From NCBI GenBank assembly GCA_024635925.1, contig JAGXHY010000011.1, positions 1 through 63,470 on the forward strand: a stretch of 63,470 bases of DNA, in the 5' to 3' direction. This document shows positions 25,964 to 35,658 of this stretch, piece after piece. Every line of letters starts with the position of its first letter. The stretch's first letter is position 1. Under the pieces are notes generated by a model. It did no database searches and had not been told where the DNA came from. It saw only the letters and a program-made list of their open reading frames with translations. The stretch comes from Bacillota bacterium (lineage in GTDB: Bacteria; Bacillota; TC1). The position numbers and the translations under genes were made by a program.

Positions 25964-25982
25964 CGACCTTTTAGGTCGTTTT
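25964..25982 (+). terminator. attenuator-like hairpin between acpP and fabK
   Basis: CGACCT (25964-25969), loop TTT and AGGTCG (25973-25978), followed by TTTT. The stem is short, so readthrough into fabK is expected; it would lower transcription of fabK-fabZ relative to acpP. Confidence 0.55.
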
Positions 25983-26007
25983 CCTATTAACTGGAGGAAT
26001 TAACATA

Positions 26008-26940
26008 ATGTTCGATAAAACTATAGAAAATCTACTAAATATAAAATTTCCAATCATCCAAGGTGGGATGGCTTGGATTTCAGAGTCATCTCTAGCCTCT
26101 GCCGTATCTGAAGCAGGTGGACTAGGTGTTATTGCTGCAGGTGGGGCACCTGGAGAAGTTATTCGTCAGGAAATTATTAAAACAAAGGAACTTACGGATA
26201 AACCTTTTGCTGTTAATGTTATGTTACTAAGTGAATATGCTGATGAAATAGCGAAAGTTGTTATAGAGGAAAAAGTACCAATTGTTATTACAGGTGCAGG
26301 AAGTCCTGAAAAATATTTAGAAGCCTGGCACCAAAATAATATTAAAGTGATTCCTGTAGTTCCTAGTGTATTACTTGCTACTCGCATGGAAAAACTCGGT
26401 GTTGATGCAATTATAGTTGAGGGTATGGAAGCTGGTGGTCATATTGGAGAACTAACTACTATGACTTTAGTACCTCAGGTAGTTGATGCTGTTAAGATTC
26501 CCGTTATAGCAGCAGGTGGTATTGCTGATGGTAGAGGATTTGCTGCAGTCGCTATGCTTGGTGCTAATGGAGCCCAAATAGGAACAAGATTTTTAGTAGC
26601 TGATGAATGTACAGTTCATGAAAATTATAAAAATCAAATTATTAAAGCTAGAGATACTGATACTATTGTAACTGGAAGAATTACAGGACATCCAGTCAGA
26701 GCTTTAAAAAATAAGTTAGCAAGAGAATTTATAAAACTAGAAAAAAATGGTGGAACAGTTGAAGAAATTGAAGCACTTGGTTTAGGTGCATTGCAAAAAG
26801 CAGCCAAAGATGGTGATGTGGCTAATGGAGCTTTAATGGCAGGTCAAATTGCAGGAATGGTTCGTAAAAAGCAATCAGCAAAAGAAATTATTGAAGAAAT
26901 ATATAATCAAGGATTAGAAGTATTAAAAACATACTGCTAA
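26008..26940 (+). CDS. fabK: enoyl-ACP reductase II (FabK, flavoprotein)
   Basis: 310-residue FMN-dependent TIM-barrel enzyme of the nitronate monooxygenase-like family. Features: I-Q-G-G-M-A-W at the start, A-A-G-G-A near residue 45, E-G-x-E-A-G-G-H-I-G and I-A-A-G-G-I-A-D-G. It reduces trans-2-enoyl-ACP in the last step of each elongation cycle and replaces FabI, which is not seen in the window. GGAGG precedes ATG. Position inside the fab operon separates it from 2-nitropropane dioxygenases. Confidence 0.93.
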   Translation: MFDKTIENLLNIKFPIIQGGMAWISESSLASAVSEAGGLGVIAAGGAPGEVIRQEIIKTKELTDKPFAVNVMLLSEYADEIAKVVIEEKVPIVITGAGSPEKYLEAWHQNNIKVIPVVPSVLLATRMEKLGVDAIIVEGMEAGGHIGELTTMTLVPQVVDAVKIPVIAAGGIADGRGFAAVAMLGANGAQIGTRFLVADECTVHENYKNQIIKARDTDTIVTGRITGHPVRALKNKLAREFIKLEKNGGTVEEIEALGLGALQKAAKDGDVANGALMAGQIAGMVRKKQSAKEIIEEIYNQGLEVLKTYC

Positions 26941-26959
26941 TTTTCATTAGGAGGAACAT

Positions 26960-27883
26960 ATGAAAACTGCAATAATATTTCCTGGTCAAGGTGTACAAGC
27001 TGTTGGTATGGCCAAGGATTTTGTAGATAATTTTCAGGAAGCCAAAGATGTTTTCACTTTAGCCAATGAAGTATTAAAAAGAGATATATATAAGATGGTT
27101 ATGGAAGGTACAATAGATGATTTAAATATAACAAGAAATACCCAACCCGCAATTATTTCAGCTGAAATAGCCATGCTAAATGTCTTTTTAAAACACAAAG
27201 TTATAGGAGATGTTACTGCTGGATTAAGTCTTGGAGAATATTCAAGTTTAATATTTAGTGGTGCTTTAAAATTAGAAGATGCACTCCCTCTTGTAGAAAG
27301 AAGAGGAGAATTAATGTTACAGGGTCAAAAAGGTAAAATGGCCGCTGTAATCGGTGCTGACAGACAAAAAGTTATAGATATTTGTAGAATAGTTTCAATT
27401 ACTGGAGATTTTGTAGTTCCAGCTAACTATAATTCTATGCAACAAATAGTTATATCAGGAGATGCAAAGGGAATAGAGAAGGCTACACCTAAATTAGAGG
27501 AAATTGGTGCTAGAGTAGTACCCTTAAATCTTTCTTCTCCATTTCATACAAAGCTACTTAAATCAGCAAGTATTGGTCTTGGTGAATTATTGAAGGATGT
27601 AGAAATAGTAAAACCACAGATACCAGTATATTTTAATGCTATAGCAGACACAGAGGAAGATCCTCTATTAATAAAAGAACTATTGACAAAACAAGTGAGC
27701 AAACCAGTCCTTTGGGTAGATACCATGGTTAAAATGCTTGAATCTGGTGTAGACACATTTATAGAAATAGGACCAGGTAAAACATTAGCTGGATTCTTAA
27801 AAAGGATGCCTTATGAATATAAGGTTTATAATGTAAATAATTTAACAACTTTAGAAAAAACTTTAACTAGTTTAGGAGGTTAA
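26960..27883 (+). CDS. fabD: malonyl-CoA:ACP transacylase
   Basis: 307-residue alpha/beta hydrolase-like acyltransferase that loads malonate on ACP. The nucleophile is Ser90 in G-L-S-L-G-E-Y; the F-P-G-Q-G start and the S-S-P-F-H-T (catalytic His) are present. GGAGG lies 6 bases before ATG. Only one base separates its stop from the fabG start. Confidence 0.96.
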   Translation: MKTAIIFPGQGVQAVGMAKDFVDNFQEAKDVFTLANEVLKRDIYKMVMEGTIDDLNITRNTQPAIISAEIAMLNVFLKHKVIGDVTAGLSLGEYSSLIFSGALKLEDALPLVERRGELMLQGQKGKMAAVIGADRQKVIDICRIVSITGDFVVPANYNSMQQIVISGDAKGIEKATPKLEEIGARVVPLNLSSPFHTKLLKSASIGLGELLKDVEIVKPQIPVYFNAIADTEEDPLLIKELLTKQVSKPVLWVDTMVKMLESGVDTFIEIGPGKTLAGFLKRMPYEYKVYNVNNLTTLEKTLTSLGG

Positions 27884-27884
27884 G

Positions 27885-28619
27885 ATGGGAAAAGTAGTAT
27901 TTATCACAGGTGGGACCACAGGAATAGGTAAAGCTATAGCTGAGAAATTTAGTAAGAATGGCTATGATTTAGCTTTAAACTATCTTTTTAACGAGGAGGA
28001 AGCAGAATCTGTAAAAAAAGAACTTGAAGCAAATGGTGTAAAAGTTCTACTCCTTTATGGTGATATTAGGGATAGTAAAGTTGTTGCTGAAATGATTGAC
28101 AAAACTGTTAAAGAATTTTCTTCAATAGATGTGTTAGTAAATAATGCTGGTATAACTAGAGATGGCCTAATGCTAAGAATGAAAGATGAAGATTTTGATG
28201 CAGTTATAGATACAAACTTAAAAGGTTCCTTTTACACACAAAAATTTGCAGCAAAACATATGGCAAAACAAAGAAGTGGAAGAATTGTTAATATTGCTTC
28301 AGTTGTTGGTCTTGTAGGAAATATTGGTCAAGCAAATTATGCAGCTGCAAAAGCTGGTTTAATTGGAGTAACAAAAACTGCTGCTAAGGAATTGGCTTCA
28401 AGAAATATTTTAGTCAATGCAGTAGCTCCAGGATTTATACAAACTCTTATGACGGCTAAATTAAGTGATGAAGTTAAAGAAGCTGCTAATAGTAAAATTC
28501 CATTAGGTAGATTTGGTTTGCCTGAAGAGATTGCTGGAGCAGTATACTTCTTAGGGAGTGATGATAATACATATATTACTGGTCAGGTTTTAACTATTGA
28601 CGGTGGTATGGTAATTTAA
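27885..28619 (+). CDS. fabG: 3-oxoacyl-ACP reductase
   Basis: 244-residue short-chain dehydrogenase using NADPH. Motifs in order: T-G-G-T-T-G-I-G (cofactor loop, near residue 8), N-N-A-G-I-T-R-D, and catalytic Ser in I-A-S-V-V-G with Y-A-A-A-K. The N-terminal loop has T-G-T-T-G-I-G instead of the commoner S-R-G-I-G. AGGAGG precedes ATG. Its stop TAATGG overlaps a spurious upstream ATG of fabF. Confidence 0.95.
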   Translation: MGKVVFITGGTTGIGKAIAEKFSKNGYDLALNYLFNEEEAESVKKELEANGVKVLLLYGDIRDSKVVAEMIDKTVKEFSSIDVLVNNAGITRDGLMLRMKDEDFDAVIDTNLKGSFYTQKFAAKHMAKQRSGRIVNIASVVGLVGNIGQANYAAAKAGLIGVTKTAAKELASRNILVNAVAPGFIQTLMTAKLSDEVKEAANSKIPLGRFGLPEEIAGAVYFLGSDDNTYITGQVLTIDGGMVI

Positions 28620-28630
28620 TGGAGGAAGAT

Positions 28631-29869
28631 ATGAGAAGAGTTGTAGTAACAGGAATGGGGACGATTAATCCTCTAGGTCTTGGAGTAAAGGAATTTTGGG
28701 ATAATATTAAGATAGGTAAATGTGGAATAAGCGAAATTACTAATTTTGATACAACTGAATATAAGACTAAATTAGCAGCAGAAGTAAAAAACTTTATTCC
28801 TGGTGACTATATTGATGCAAAAGAAGCAAAAAGGATGTCTAGGTTTAGTCAATTTGCTGTGGCTGCTGCCAAAGAAGCTTACGCACAATCAGGTTTAGCA
28901 GATAGTAATGTTAACCATGAACGTATGGGAGTTTATGTCTCAACTGGTGTTGGTGGAATATCCGATACTGAAGTAGAGATTGAAAATTTATTGAATAAAG
29001 GACCTAGAAGAGTTAATTCTTTATTCATACCAATGATGATAGGGAATATGGCTAGTGGTAATGTTGCTATTGCACTAAATGCCAATGGACCATGTTTGGA
29101 TATTGTATCCGCATGTGCTTCAAGTAATAATGCAATGGGAGAAGCTTTTTATGCTATTAAAGGTGACAGAGCTGATGTAATGATTGCTGGTGGTACTGAA
29201 TCATCAATTGGAAAATTAAGTATTGCTGGTTTTATGAATTTAAGAGCTTTAAGCAATAGTCCTGATGCAAAAAGAGGATCTATTCCTTTTGATAAGGAAA
29301 GAACTGGCTTTGTTATGGGAGAAGGAGCAGGTATTTTAATCTTTGAAGAGTTAGAGCATGCTTTAAAAAGAGGAGCTAAAATTTATGGTGAAATAGTAGG
29401 CTATGGCACAACCTGTGATGCATTCCATATAACTGCACCTTGTGCAGATGGAGCTCAAGGAGCTAGAGCGATGAGCCTTGCAATAGAGGTTGCAGGTATT
29501 GAACCTAAGGATATTAGTTATATTAATGCTCATGGAACTAGTACTCCTTTAAATGATAAAACTGAAACTTTAGCAGTTAAGAGAGTTTTTGGGGATTATG
29601 CCTCTAAAATTCCAATGAGTTCAAGTAAATCGATGTTTGGTCATTTATTAGGTGCTGCAGGTGCTGTTGAAGGTATAGTTTGTATTAAATCTTTAATTGA
29701 AGGTTTTGTACCAGCTACAATTAACTATAAGGAAGCAGATCCAGATTGTGATTTAGACATTGTTCCTAATGTTGGAAGAGCAAATCAAGATTTAAAATAT
29801 GCAATTTCTAATTCTTTAGGATTTGGTGGTCACAATGCTTCTGTTTTATTTAAAAAGTGGGAGGAATAG
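28631..29869 (+). CDS. fabF: beta-ketoacyl-ACP synthase II
   Basis: 412-residue elongating condensing enzyme. The catalytic triad is Cys162 (S-A-C-A-S-S-N-N), His in N-A-H-G-T-S-T-P and His in F-G-H-L-L-G-A-A-G. I chose ATG at 28631 because GGAGG (28621-28625) lies 5 bases upstream; an ATG at 28619 contains no site of its own. The usual active-site motif is A-C-A-T-G or A-C-A-S; here A-C-A-S-S-N, within family range. Confidence 0.96.
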   Translation: MRRVVVTGMGTINPLGLGVKEFWDNIKIGKCGISEITNFDTTEYKTKLAAEVKNFIPGDYIDAKEAKRMSRFSQFAVAAAKEAYAQSGLADSNVNHERMGVYVSTGVGGISDTEVEIENLLNKGPRRVNSLFIPMMIGNMASGNVAIALNANGPCLDIVSACASSNNAMGEAFYAIKGDRADVMIAGGTESSIGKLSIAGFMNLRALSNSPDAKRGSIPFDKERTGFVMGEGAGILIFEELEHALKRGAKIYGEIVGYGTTCDAFHITAPCADGAQGARAMSLAIEVAGIEPKDISYINAHGTSTPLNDKTETLAVKRVFGDYASKIPMSSSKSMFGHLLGAAGAVEGIVCIKSLIEGFVPATINYKEADPDCDLDIVPNVGRANQDLKYAISNSLGFGGHNASVLFKKWEE

Positions 29870-29872
29870 ACT

Positions 29873-30301
29873 ATGTTTATGAATAAAGAAGATATTAAGA
29901 AGATTATACCTCATAGAGATCCATTTTTACTTGTAGATGAGGTTTTAGGGCTTGATGTTGTTGAAAATAAGATTGTAGCAAATAAATATGTTCGTGAGGA
30001 AGAATACTATTTTAAAGGACATTTTCCAGGCAGACCAATTATGCCAGGTGTTTTAATTGTAGAATCTTTGGCTCAAGCAGGAGCAATAGCTTTACTTTCT
30101 AAAGAAGAGTTTAAAGGAAAATATGCTCTTTTTGCTGGGATTAAAGATTGTCGTTTTAGACGTCAAGTTGTTCCAGGAGATGTTTTAAGATTGGAAGTTG
30201 AATTGGTGAAAATTAAAGGTCCAGTTGGTTATGGTGTAGGCAAGGCTTTTGTTGGTGACCAGTTAGCAGTCAAAGTAGATATGACATTCGCTATAGGTTA
30301 A
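29873..30301 (+). CDS. fabZ: 3-hydroxyacyl-ACP dehydratase
   Basis: 142-residue hot-dog fold dehydratase. Catalytic His50 (G-H-F-P-G-R-P-I-M-P-G-V) and Glu64 (L-I-V-E-S-L-A-Q) are in place, with P-H-R-D-P-F-L-L-V-D near the start. It dehydrates 3-hydroxyacyl-ACP. It is the last gene of the operon, 3 bp after fabF, and is followed by a terminator. Confidence 0.96.
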   Translation: MFMNKEDIKKIIPHRDPFLLVDEVLGLDVVENKIVANKYVREEEYYFKGHFPGRPIMPGVLIVESLAQAGAIALLSKEEFKGKYALFAGIKDCRFRRQVVPGDVLRLEVELVKIKGPVGYGVGKAFVGDQLAVKVDMTFAIG

Positions 30302-30330
30302 AATATAGACATAATTATATTTGTTATTTT

Positions 30331-30363
30331 AGAACCAAGAATTATCTTGGTTCTTTTATTTTT
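30331..30363 (+). terminator. terminator of the acc-fab operon
   Basis: AGAACCAAGA (30331-30340), loop ATTA and TCTTGGTTCT (30345-30354), followed by a T-rich run. Confidence 0.9.
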
Positions 30364-30400
30364 CAGATAAGATTAAATCATACTAAATTACAAAATTTTC

Positions 30401-30429
30401 TTGAAAAGCCATAGTTTTAGTGGTATTCT
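30401..30429 (+). promoter_or_regulatory. promoter of the xdhA-like gene
   Basis: TTGAAA (30401-30406), a 17-base spacer and TATTCT (30424-30429), 27 bases before the start codon. Confidence 0.55.
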
Positions 30430-30456
30430 TAAATGTAATAAATAAGGAGGTGTCAA

Positions 30457-32751
30457 ATGGACTTTAAGGTAATAGGAACCAGCCAAACTAGATGGGATGC
30501 GGAAGCTAAAGTAACTGGAAAGGCTGAATATACAAGAGACATACCTATGCATAATCTTCTTCATGGTAAAGTAGTTAGAAGTAAAATCGCTCATGGCCGA
30601 GTTATTAACTATAATTTAGAAGAAGCCTTAAAAGTTCCTGGAGTTATAAAGATATTGACTGCTGATGATGTGCCAGATTATCCATATTCTACAGCTGGTC
30701 ATCCACATAGGCTTGATGTAACTGTTCAGGATAAAAAAGACACAAATATATTTACAAGAAGAGTAAGATATTATGGAGATGCAATAGGAGCAGTTATAGC
30801 TGAAACTGAACTAGCAGCTGAGGAAGCTATTAATAAAGTTATTGTGGAATATGAAGAATGGCCATTTTATTTAACTCCTAAAGAAGCTTTAATGGATGGT
30901 GCTAAAGAAATTCATGATGGTACAGGAAATTTACTTGGTGACACCAAAAATGAAACTGGTAATGTGGACAAAGCTTTTAAGGATGCAAAATATATTTTTG
31001 AGGATGAATACCATACACAGACAGTTCAACATTGTCACATGGAAACTATGGTAGCATATGGATATCAGGATGTTGATAAAAGGTGGGTATGTATTTCTTC
31101 TACACAGATACCTCATATTTGTCGACATATTCTAGGTGATGCTTTTAATATGCCTTTTGGCAAGTTTAGGGTGATAAAGCCTTTTATTGGCGGTGGTTTT
31201 GGTAATAAACAGGATATCGTTATTGAGCCAATGGTTATGGCTATGTCCATGGCAGTTGGAGGAAAGCCTGTTGTATTAGAATTAACAAGGGAAGAGTTAT
31301 TTGCAACAAGTAGAGTAAGGCATGCTATTGATTATAAAATGAAGATAGCTATTGATGAGAACTATATTATTACAGGTATAGATATGGAAGCTATCTCTCA
31401 AAATGGTGGTTATACATCCCATGGTCATGCTGTAGCTTTAGTAGGTGAGGAGTGTGCTCATTTACTATATAATGTTCCCAATTTTAGAGGCCACTCAAAA
31501 ACAGTTTATACAAATACAGCCGCTGCTGGTGCTATGAGAGGATATGGAACACCTCAAGCTGCATTTGCACTAAATTCATTAGTGGGAAAAGCTGCAAGAG
31601 AGCTTGGAATTGATCAATTAGAATTTCAAATTAAGAATGTTCCAAGATCAGGTGAAACATCTTATGGTACTAATGTTAAGTTTTTTACTAATGAATTGGC
31701 TGAATGTTTAATAGTTGGTAAAGATAAGTTTGAATGGAATAAAAAGATTGAGTATAACAATAAATTTAACAAAGAAAATATAGATAGAAAAAGAGGTTTA
31801 GGTGTTGGGACTTTAATTTATGCATCTAATACAAAACCACATTCTCCTACCATTGAAAACTCAGGATGTAGGTTGGTTTTAAATCAAGATGGTAGTGTAA
31901 AGATGATGATAGGTGCTACAGAAATTGGTCAGGGTTCTGATACGGTTTTAGCTCAAATGGTAGCTGAAATTCTTGGAATAGATTATGACAAAGTTTATGC
32001 TGATAAAATAACGGATACTGATGTTGCACCCTTTGATCCTGGTTCCTTTGCTTCTAGACAAACATATGTTTCTGGAATGGCTGTAAAAAAGGCTAGTGAA
32101 GAACTTAAGGAAAAGATTTTGGTTTCTTATAAATTATTTTATCCAATTTATAAAGAAATTGATTTAGATATAATTGATAATAATATAGTTTTAAAAAAAT
32201 CTGGTGAGTTTATAGAGTCATTAGCAGATTTTTCTTTAAGAACTTACTATGATATGCATAAAGGAAATTGTTTAACTTCAGATGTATCTATAGTTTGTAA
32301 TACAACTGCATATTCTGGAACAGCAACATTAGTTAATGTTGAAGTTGATACAAAAACTGGAAAGATTGAAATTCTTGATATTTTGAATGTTCACGATTCT
32401 GGAAAGATTATTAATCCTATACTTGCTTCTGGTCAGGTTGAGGGTGGAATGGCTATGGGTATTGCTTACGGTTTAGGTGAGGAAATGCTATATGATCAGA
32501 AAACTGGAAAGCCATTAAATAATAATTTGTTAGACTACAAGATACCTACATGTATGGATGTTCCAGATTTGCAGGTTGGTTTTGTAGAACCAAATGATCC
32601 TACTGGACCTTTTGGGAATAAGTCTTTAGGAGAACCACCTCTTTGTACTCCTGCTCCTGCTATTTCTAACGCAGTAGCAAATGCAATAGGAATAGAAATG
32701 AAATCTATTCCCTTAACTCCTCAAAAAGTTTTAGAAGCTTTAACAAAATAA
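30457..32751 (+). CDS. xdhA: xanthine dehydrogenase-type molybdenum-binding subunit (orphan)
   Basis: 764-residue large subunit of the xanthine oxidase family. The N-terminal a/b hammerhead domain (about 1-140) is followed by the two molybdopterin cytosine dinucleotide-binding domains. It shares marked blocks with Escherichia coli XdhA: V-Q-H-C-H-M-E, I-K-P-F-I-G-G-G-F-G-N-K-Q-D, A-M-R-G-Y-G, A-T-E-I-G-Q-G and the catalytic Glu in K-S-L-G-E-P-P. The FAD subunit (XdhB) and the 2Fe-2S subunit (XdhC) are not adjacent; the gene stands alone between two terminators. Substrate is probably a purine or other heteroaromatic. Selenium dependence is possible because the organism has selA/selB and relatives include labile-selenium hydroxylases, but this is inference. 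Confidence 0.88.
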   Translation: MDFKVIGTSQTRWDAEAKVTGKAEYTRDIPMHNLLHGKVVRSKIAHGRVINYNLEEALKVPGVIKILTADDVPDYPYSTAGHPHRLDVTVQDKKDTNIFTRRVRYYGDAIGAVIAETELAAEEAINKVIVEYEEWPFYLTPKEALMDGAKEIHDGTGNLLGDTKNETGNVDKAFKDAKYIFEDEYHTQTVQHCHMETMVAYGYQDVDKRWVCISSTQIPHICRHILGDAFNMPFGKFRVIKPFIGGGFGNKQDIVIEPMVMAMSMAVGGKPVVLELTREELFATSRVRHAIDYKMKIAIDENYIITGIDMEAISQNGGYTSHGHAVALVGEECAHLLYNVPNFRGHSKTVYTNTAAAGAMRGYGTPQAAFALNSLVGKAARELGIDQLEFQIKNVPRSGETSYGTNVKFFTNELAECLIVGKDKFEWNKKIEYNNKFNKENIDRKRGLGVGTLIYASNTKPHSPTIENSGCRLVLNQDGSVKMMIGATEIGQGSDTVLAQMVAEILGIDYDKVYADKITDTDVAPFDPGSFASRQTYVSGMAVKKASEELKEKILVSYKLFYPIYKEIDLDIIDNNIVLKKSGEFIESLADFSLRTYYDMHKGNCLTSDVSIVCNTTAYSGTATLVNVEVDTKTGKIEILDILNVHDSGKIINPILASGQVEGGMAMGIAYGLGEEMLYDQKTGKPLNNNLLDYKIPTCMDVPDLQVGFVEPNDPTGPFGNKSLGEPPLCTPAPAISNAVANAIGIEMKSIPLTPQKVLEALTK

Positions 32752-32757
32752 TTATAG

Positions 32758-32785
32758 AATACTCCCTTTAAGGGAGTATTTTTTT
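32758..32785 (+). terminator. terminator after xdhA-like gene
   Basis: AATACTCCCT (32758-32767) pairs with AGGGAGTATT (32771-32780), followed by T5. Confidence 0.9.
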
Positions 32786-32847
32786 GTGTATAATTAAGGT
32801 AGTAAGATTCATAAAGATTGTTAAATTAATCTTAAGGGAGATAAATT

Positions 32848-35400
32848 ATGGATAGACATAAATATTATAGTTGTGGTGTTAAAGAATGCTTTAGACTTGT
32901 TGAAAGTAGTAAAGATGGTCTTAGTGATGATGAAGCAGCAAAGAGACTGGAAAAATTTGGTTTAAATCAATTACCTAAGGGAAAAAAGAAGGGAATATTT
33001 GGTATATTCCTGAGTCAGTTTTCTGATTTTATGATTTGGATTTTGATTATAGCTGGAGGAATTTCTGGTTTTCTTGGTGAATGGGTTGATGCTAGTATTA
33101 TTTTATTTGTTGTATTTCTTAATGCAGTCCTTGGTACTATTCAAGAATTTAAGGCTGGAGAGGCTTTAGATGCTTTAAAGAAGATGGCAGCTCCTTATGC
33201 GATGGTTTTAAGAAATGGTTCTCCTAAAAAGGTTTTTAGTCATGATTTAGTATTAGGAGATGTTGTATTATTAAATGCAGGGGATTCTGTACCTGCTGAT
33301 ATTAGATTATTTGAGTCTTTTTCAATGAAGGTTAATGAAGCTTCTTTAACTGGTGAATCTGTATCTGAGGGAAAAAGTATTAATGTATTATCAGAATCTA
33401 CTGTTTTAGCAGATAGGGATAATATGCTTTATATGGGTACTTCTATTACTTATGGTAGAGGTACTGGTTTAGTTGTGGCTACAGGTTTAAATACAGAAAT
33501 GGGTTCTATTGCTTTGGCTTTAAATGATGATGTGAAGGAAAAGACTCCTTTGCAGAAGAGATTAAATCAGTTATCTAACTATATTTCTTTAGGGGTTATT
33601 ATTGTTGCAATCATTATTTTTGCAATAGGTTTTTTCTCTGGTAAGGAATTACTTGATTCTTTTCTAACTTCTGTTTCTTTAGCGGTTGCTGCTATTCCTG
33701 AGGGTATGGTTGCTGTTATTACTATTGTATTGGCTATTGGAATGTCTAAGTTGGCTGATCAAGGTGCGATTATTCGGAAATTACCTGCTGTTGAGACTTT
33801 GGGTAGTACGCAAATTATTTGTTCTGATAAGACTGGTACTTTGACTCAAAATAAGATGACTGTTAAAGAGATTTTTAGTAAGGAAGAAAAGTTATTATTT
33901 AGTGCTATGTTGCATTGTAATGATTCTATAGTTGATGAGCAGGGTAATTTGATGGGAGATCCAACTGAAAGTGCTTTGCTAGCTTATTTATTATCTAAGG
34001 AATATATTGATAAAGATCAGATAGTTAATAGAATAAGGGCTGGAGAGATTCCTTTTGATTCTGTGAGGAAAAAGTCTAGTGTTATTATTGAAGTTAATGA
34101 AAACAAGCATAGGATATTTGTTAAGGGTGCTGTTGATAATATGTTGGATTCTTTCTCTTTGCCTGATGATAAAAGGTCTGAGATTGAGGCTGTAAATGTG
34201 GATATGGCTAATAGGGCTTTAAGAGTTTTGGCTTTTGGTTATAGAGATCTTGAAAACTATAATAGTGATAGTGATCTTGATTTATCTTTGGAAAATGATT
34301 TAGTTTTTCTTGGTCTTGTAGGTATGATTGATCCTCCTAGACCAGAGGTAAAAGAGGCTATTAAGGTTTGTAAGAATGCTGAGATTGTTCCGGTTATGAT
34401 TACAGGGGATCATAAGATTACAGCTATGGCTATTGCTAAGGATATTGGATTGTTAGAGGATAGTCGTCGCGCAATAACTGGAGCAGATTTGCTTAAGATG
34501 TCTGATGATGAGTTTAGATCTGATATAGAAAATATTGGTGTTTATGCTAGAGTTACTCCTGAGGATAAATCTAGGATTGTTAGAATGTGGCAGAGTAAGG
34601 GTAAGGTTGTTGCAATGACAGGTGACGGTGTAAATGATGCTCCTGCACTTAAGATTGCTGATATTGGTGTTGGTATGGGTATTACTGGTACGGAGGTCTC
34701 TAAGGGGGCTTCTGATATGGTTTTGACTGATGATAATTTTGCTACTATTGTTGTTGCTGTAAAAGAGGGACGTCGGATTTTTGATAATATTCAAAAGACT
34801 ATTAGTTTTTTGTTGTCTAGTAATGCAGGTGAGGTTATGGCTGTTTTGGTGGCTACTATTGTTGGTTGGAGTTTTTTATCTCCTGTACAAATTTTATGGA
34901 TTAATTTAGTAACTGATTCTTTTCCTGCTTTGGCTTTGGGAGTAGAACCTGCTGAGGGTAATATCATGTCTAGGCCTCCTCGTGACAGTAGAGGTTCTAT
35001 ATTTAGTGGTAAGAATTTAGTGGTAATTGGTTTCATGGGTGCTATGGAAGGAATTTTGGCTCTCAGTGCTTATGCTATTGGTTATTTTTATTTTAATAAT
35101 AGTATTGTAGCTACTACTATGGCTTTTGTTACTTTGGCGGCGGCTCAGTTGTTTGCAGCTTTAGGTTTTCAGAGTAGATATGATAGTATTTTTAAGATTA
35201 AGGTTAGAAAGCATCCCTTCTTATGGTTATGTTTTGGTGGGTCTATGATATTGCAGTTATTAGTAGTGTTAGTACCTTCTTTAAATAAGCTTTTTGGATT
35301 AACTCAATTAGGTGCTTATCAGTGGTTAATTGTTGGTATATTGTCCTTTTGTATGTTACTATTTGTTGAGATTTTTAAGCTTTTTGGAAAGGACAAGTAG
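32848..35400 (+). CDS. calcium-type cation-transporting P-type ATPase
   Basis: 850-residue P2-type ATPase of the membrane (SERCA/PMCA-like). Order of parts: N-terminal cation ATPase domain, two helices, actuator domain with T-G-E-S, the phosphorylation site D-K-T-G-T-L-T with Asp327, nucleotide domain, T-G-D-G-V-N-D-A-P hinge and a C-terminal block of six helices. The M4 motif V-A-A-I-P-E-G fits Ca2+ pumps of the type II family; Mn2+ transport is possible. SD GGGAG precedes ATG. The coding strand is T-rich at third positions (many gtt, gct, tct), unlike the A-rich use of the genes just upstream. Confidence 0.88.
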   Translation: MDRHKYYSCGVKECFRLVESSKDGLSDDEAAKRLEKFGLNQLPKGKKKGIFGIFLSQFSDFMIWILIIAGGISGFLGEWVDASIILFVVFLNAVLGTIQEFKAGEALDALKKMAAPYAMVLRNGSPKKVFSHDLVLGDVVLLNAGDSVPADIRLFESFSMKVNEASLTGESVSEGKSINVLSESTVLADRDNMLYMGTSITYGRGTGLVVATGLNTEMGSIALALNDDVKEKTPLQKRLNQLSNYISLGVIIVAIIIFAIGFFSGKELLDSFLTSVSLAVAAIPEGMVAVITIVLAIGMSKLADQGAIIRKLPAVETLGSTQIICSDKTGTLTQNKMTVKEIFSKEEKLLFSAMLHCNDSIVDEQGNLMGDPTESALLAYLLSKEYIDKDQIVNRIRAGEIPFDSVRKKSSVIIEVNENKHRIFVKGAVDNMLDSFSLPDDKRSEIEAVNVDMANRALRVLAFGYRDLENYNSDSDLDLSLENDLVFLGLVGMIDPPRPEVKEAIKVCKNAEIVPVMITGDHKITAMAIAKDIGLLEDSRRAITGADLLKMSDDEFRSDIENIGVYARVTPEDKSRIVRMWQSKGKVVAMTGDGVNDAPALKIADIGVGMGITGTEVSKGASDMVLTDDNFATIVVAVKEGRRIFDNIQKTISFLLSSNAGEVMAVLVATIVGWSFLSPVQILWINLVTDSFPALALGVEPAEGNIMSRPPRDSRGSIFSGKNLVVIGFMGAMEGILALSAYAIGYFYFNNSIVATTMAFVTLAAAQLFAALGFQSRYDSIFKIKVRKHPFLWLCFGGSMILQLLVVLVPSLNKLFGLTQLGAYQWLIVGILSFCMLLFVEIFKLFGKDK

Positions 35401-35462
35401 GGTGTATTATTGATTGACATTTTTTATTGAATATGGTAAACTGTACCTTGCTTGGTATTATT

Positions 35463-35551
35463 GGAGAGGTGTCCGAGCGGTTTAAGGAGCTGGTCTTGAA
35501 AACCAGTGACTTCGAAAGGGGCCGTGGGTTCGAATCCCACCCTCTCCGCCA
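35463..35551 (+). tRNA. tRNA-Ser (anticodon TGA)
   Basis: The acceptor stem GGAGAGG/CCTCTCC closes on a long variable arm typical of class II tRNAs. The anticodon stem CTGGT/ACCAG holds loop CTTGAAA with anticodon TGA. CCA is encoded. Confidence 0.97.
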
Positions 35552-35559
35552 ACATTGCT

Positions 35560-35652
35560 GGAGAAATGGCCGAGTGGCTGAAGGCGCTTGCCTGCTAAGC
35601 AAGTATACGATGTTAAGTTGTATCGAGGGTTCGAATCCCTCTTTCTCCGCCA
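35560..35652 (+). tRNA. tRNA-Ser (anticodon GCT)
   Basis: Acceptor GGAGAAA/TTTCTCC, long variable arm, anticodon stem CTTGC/GCAAG with loop CTGCTAA (anticodon GCT). CCA is encoded. It starts 8 bases after the first tRNA. Confidence 0.97.
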
Positions 35653-35658
35653 TAATTT

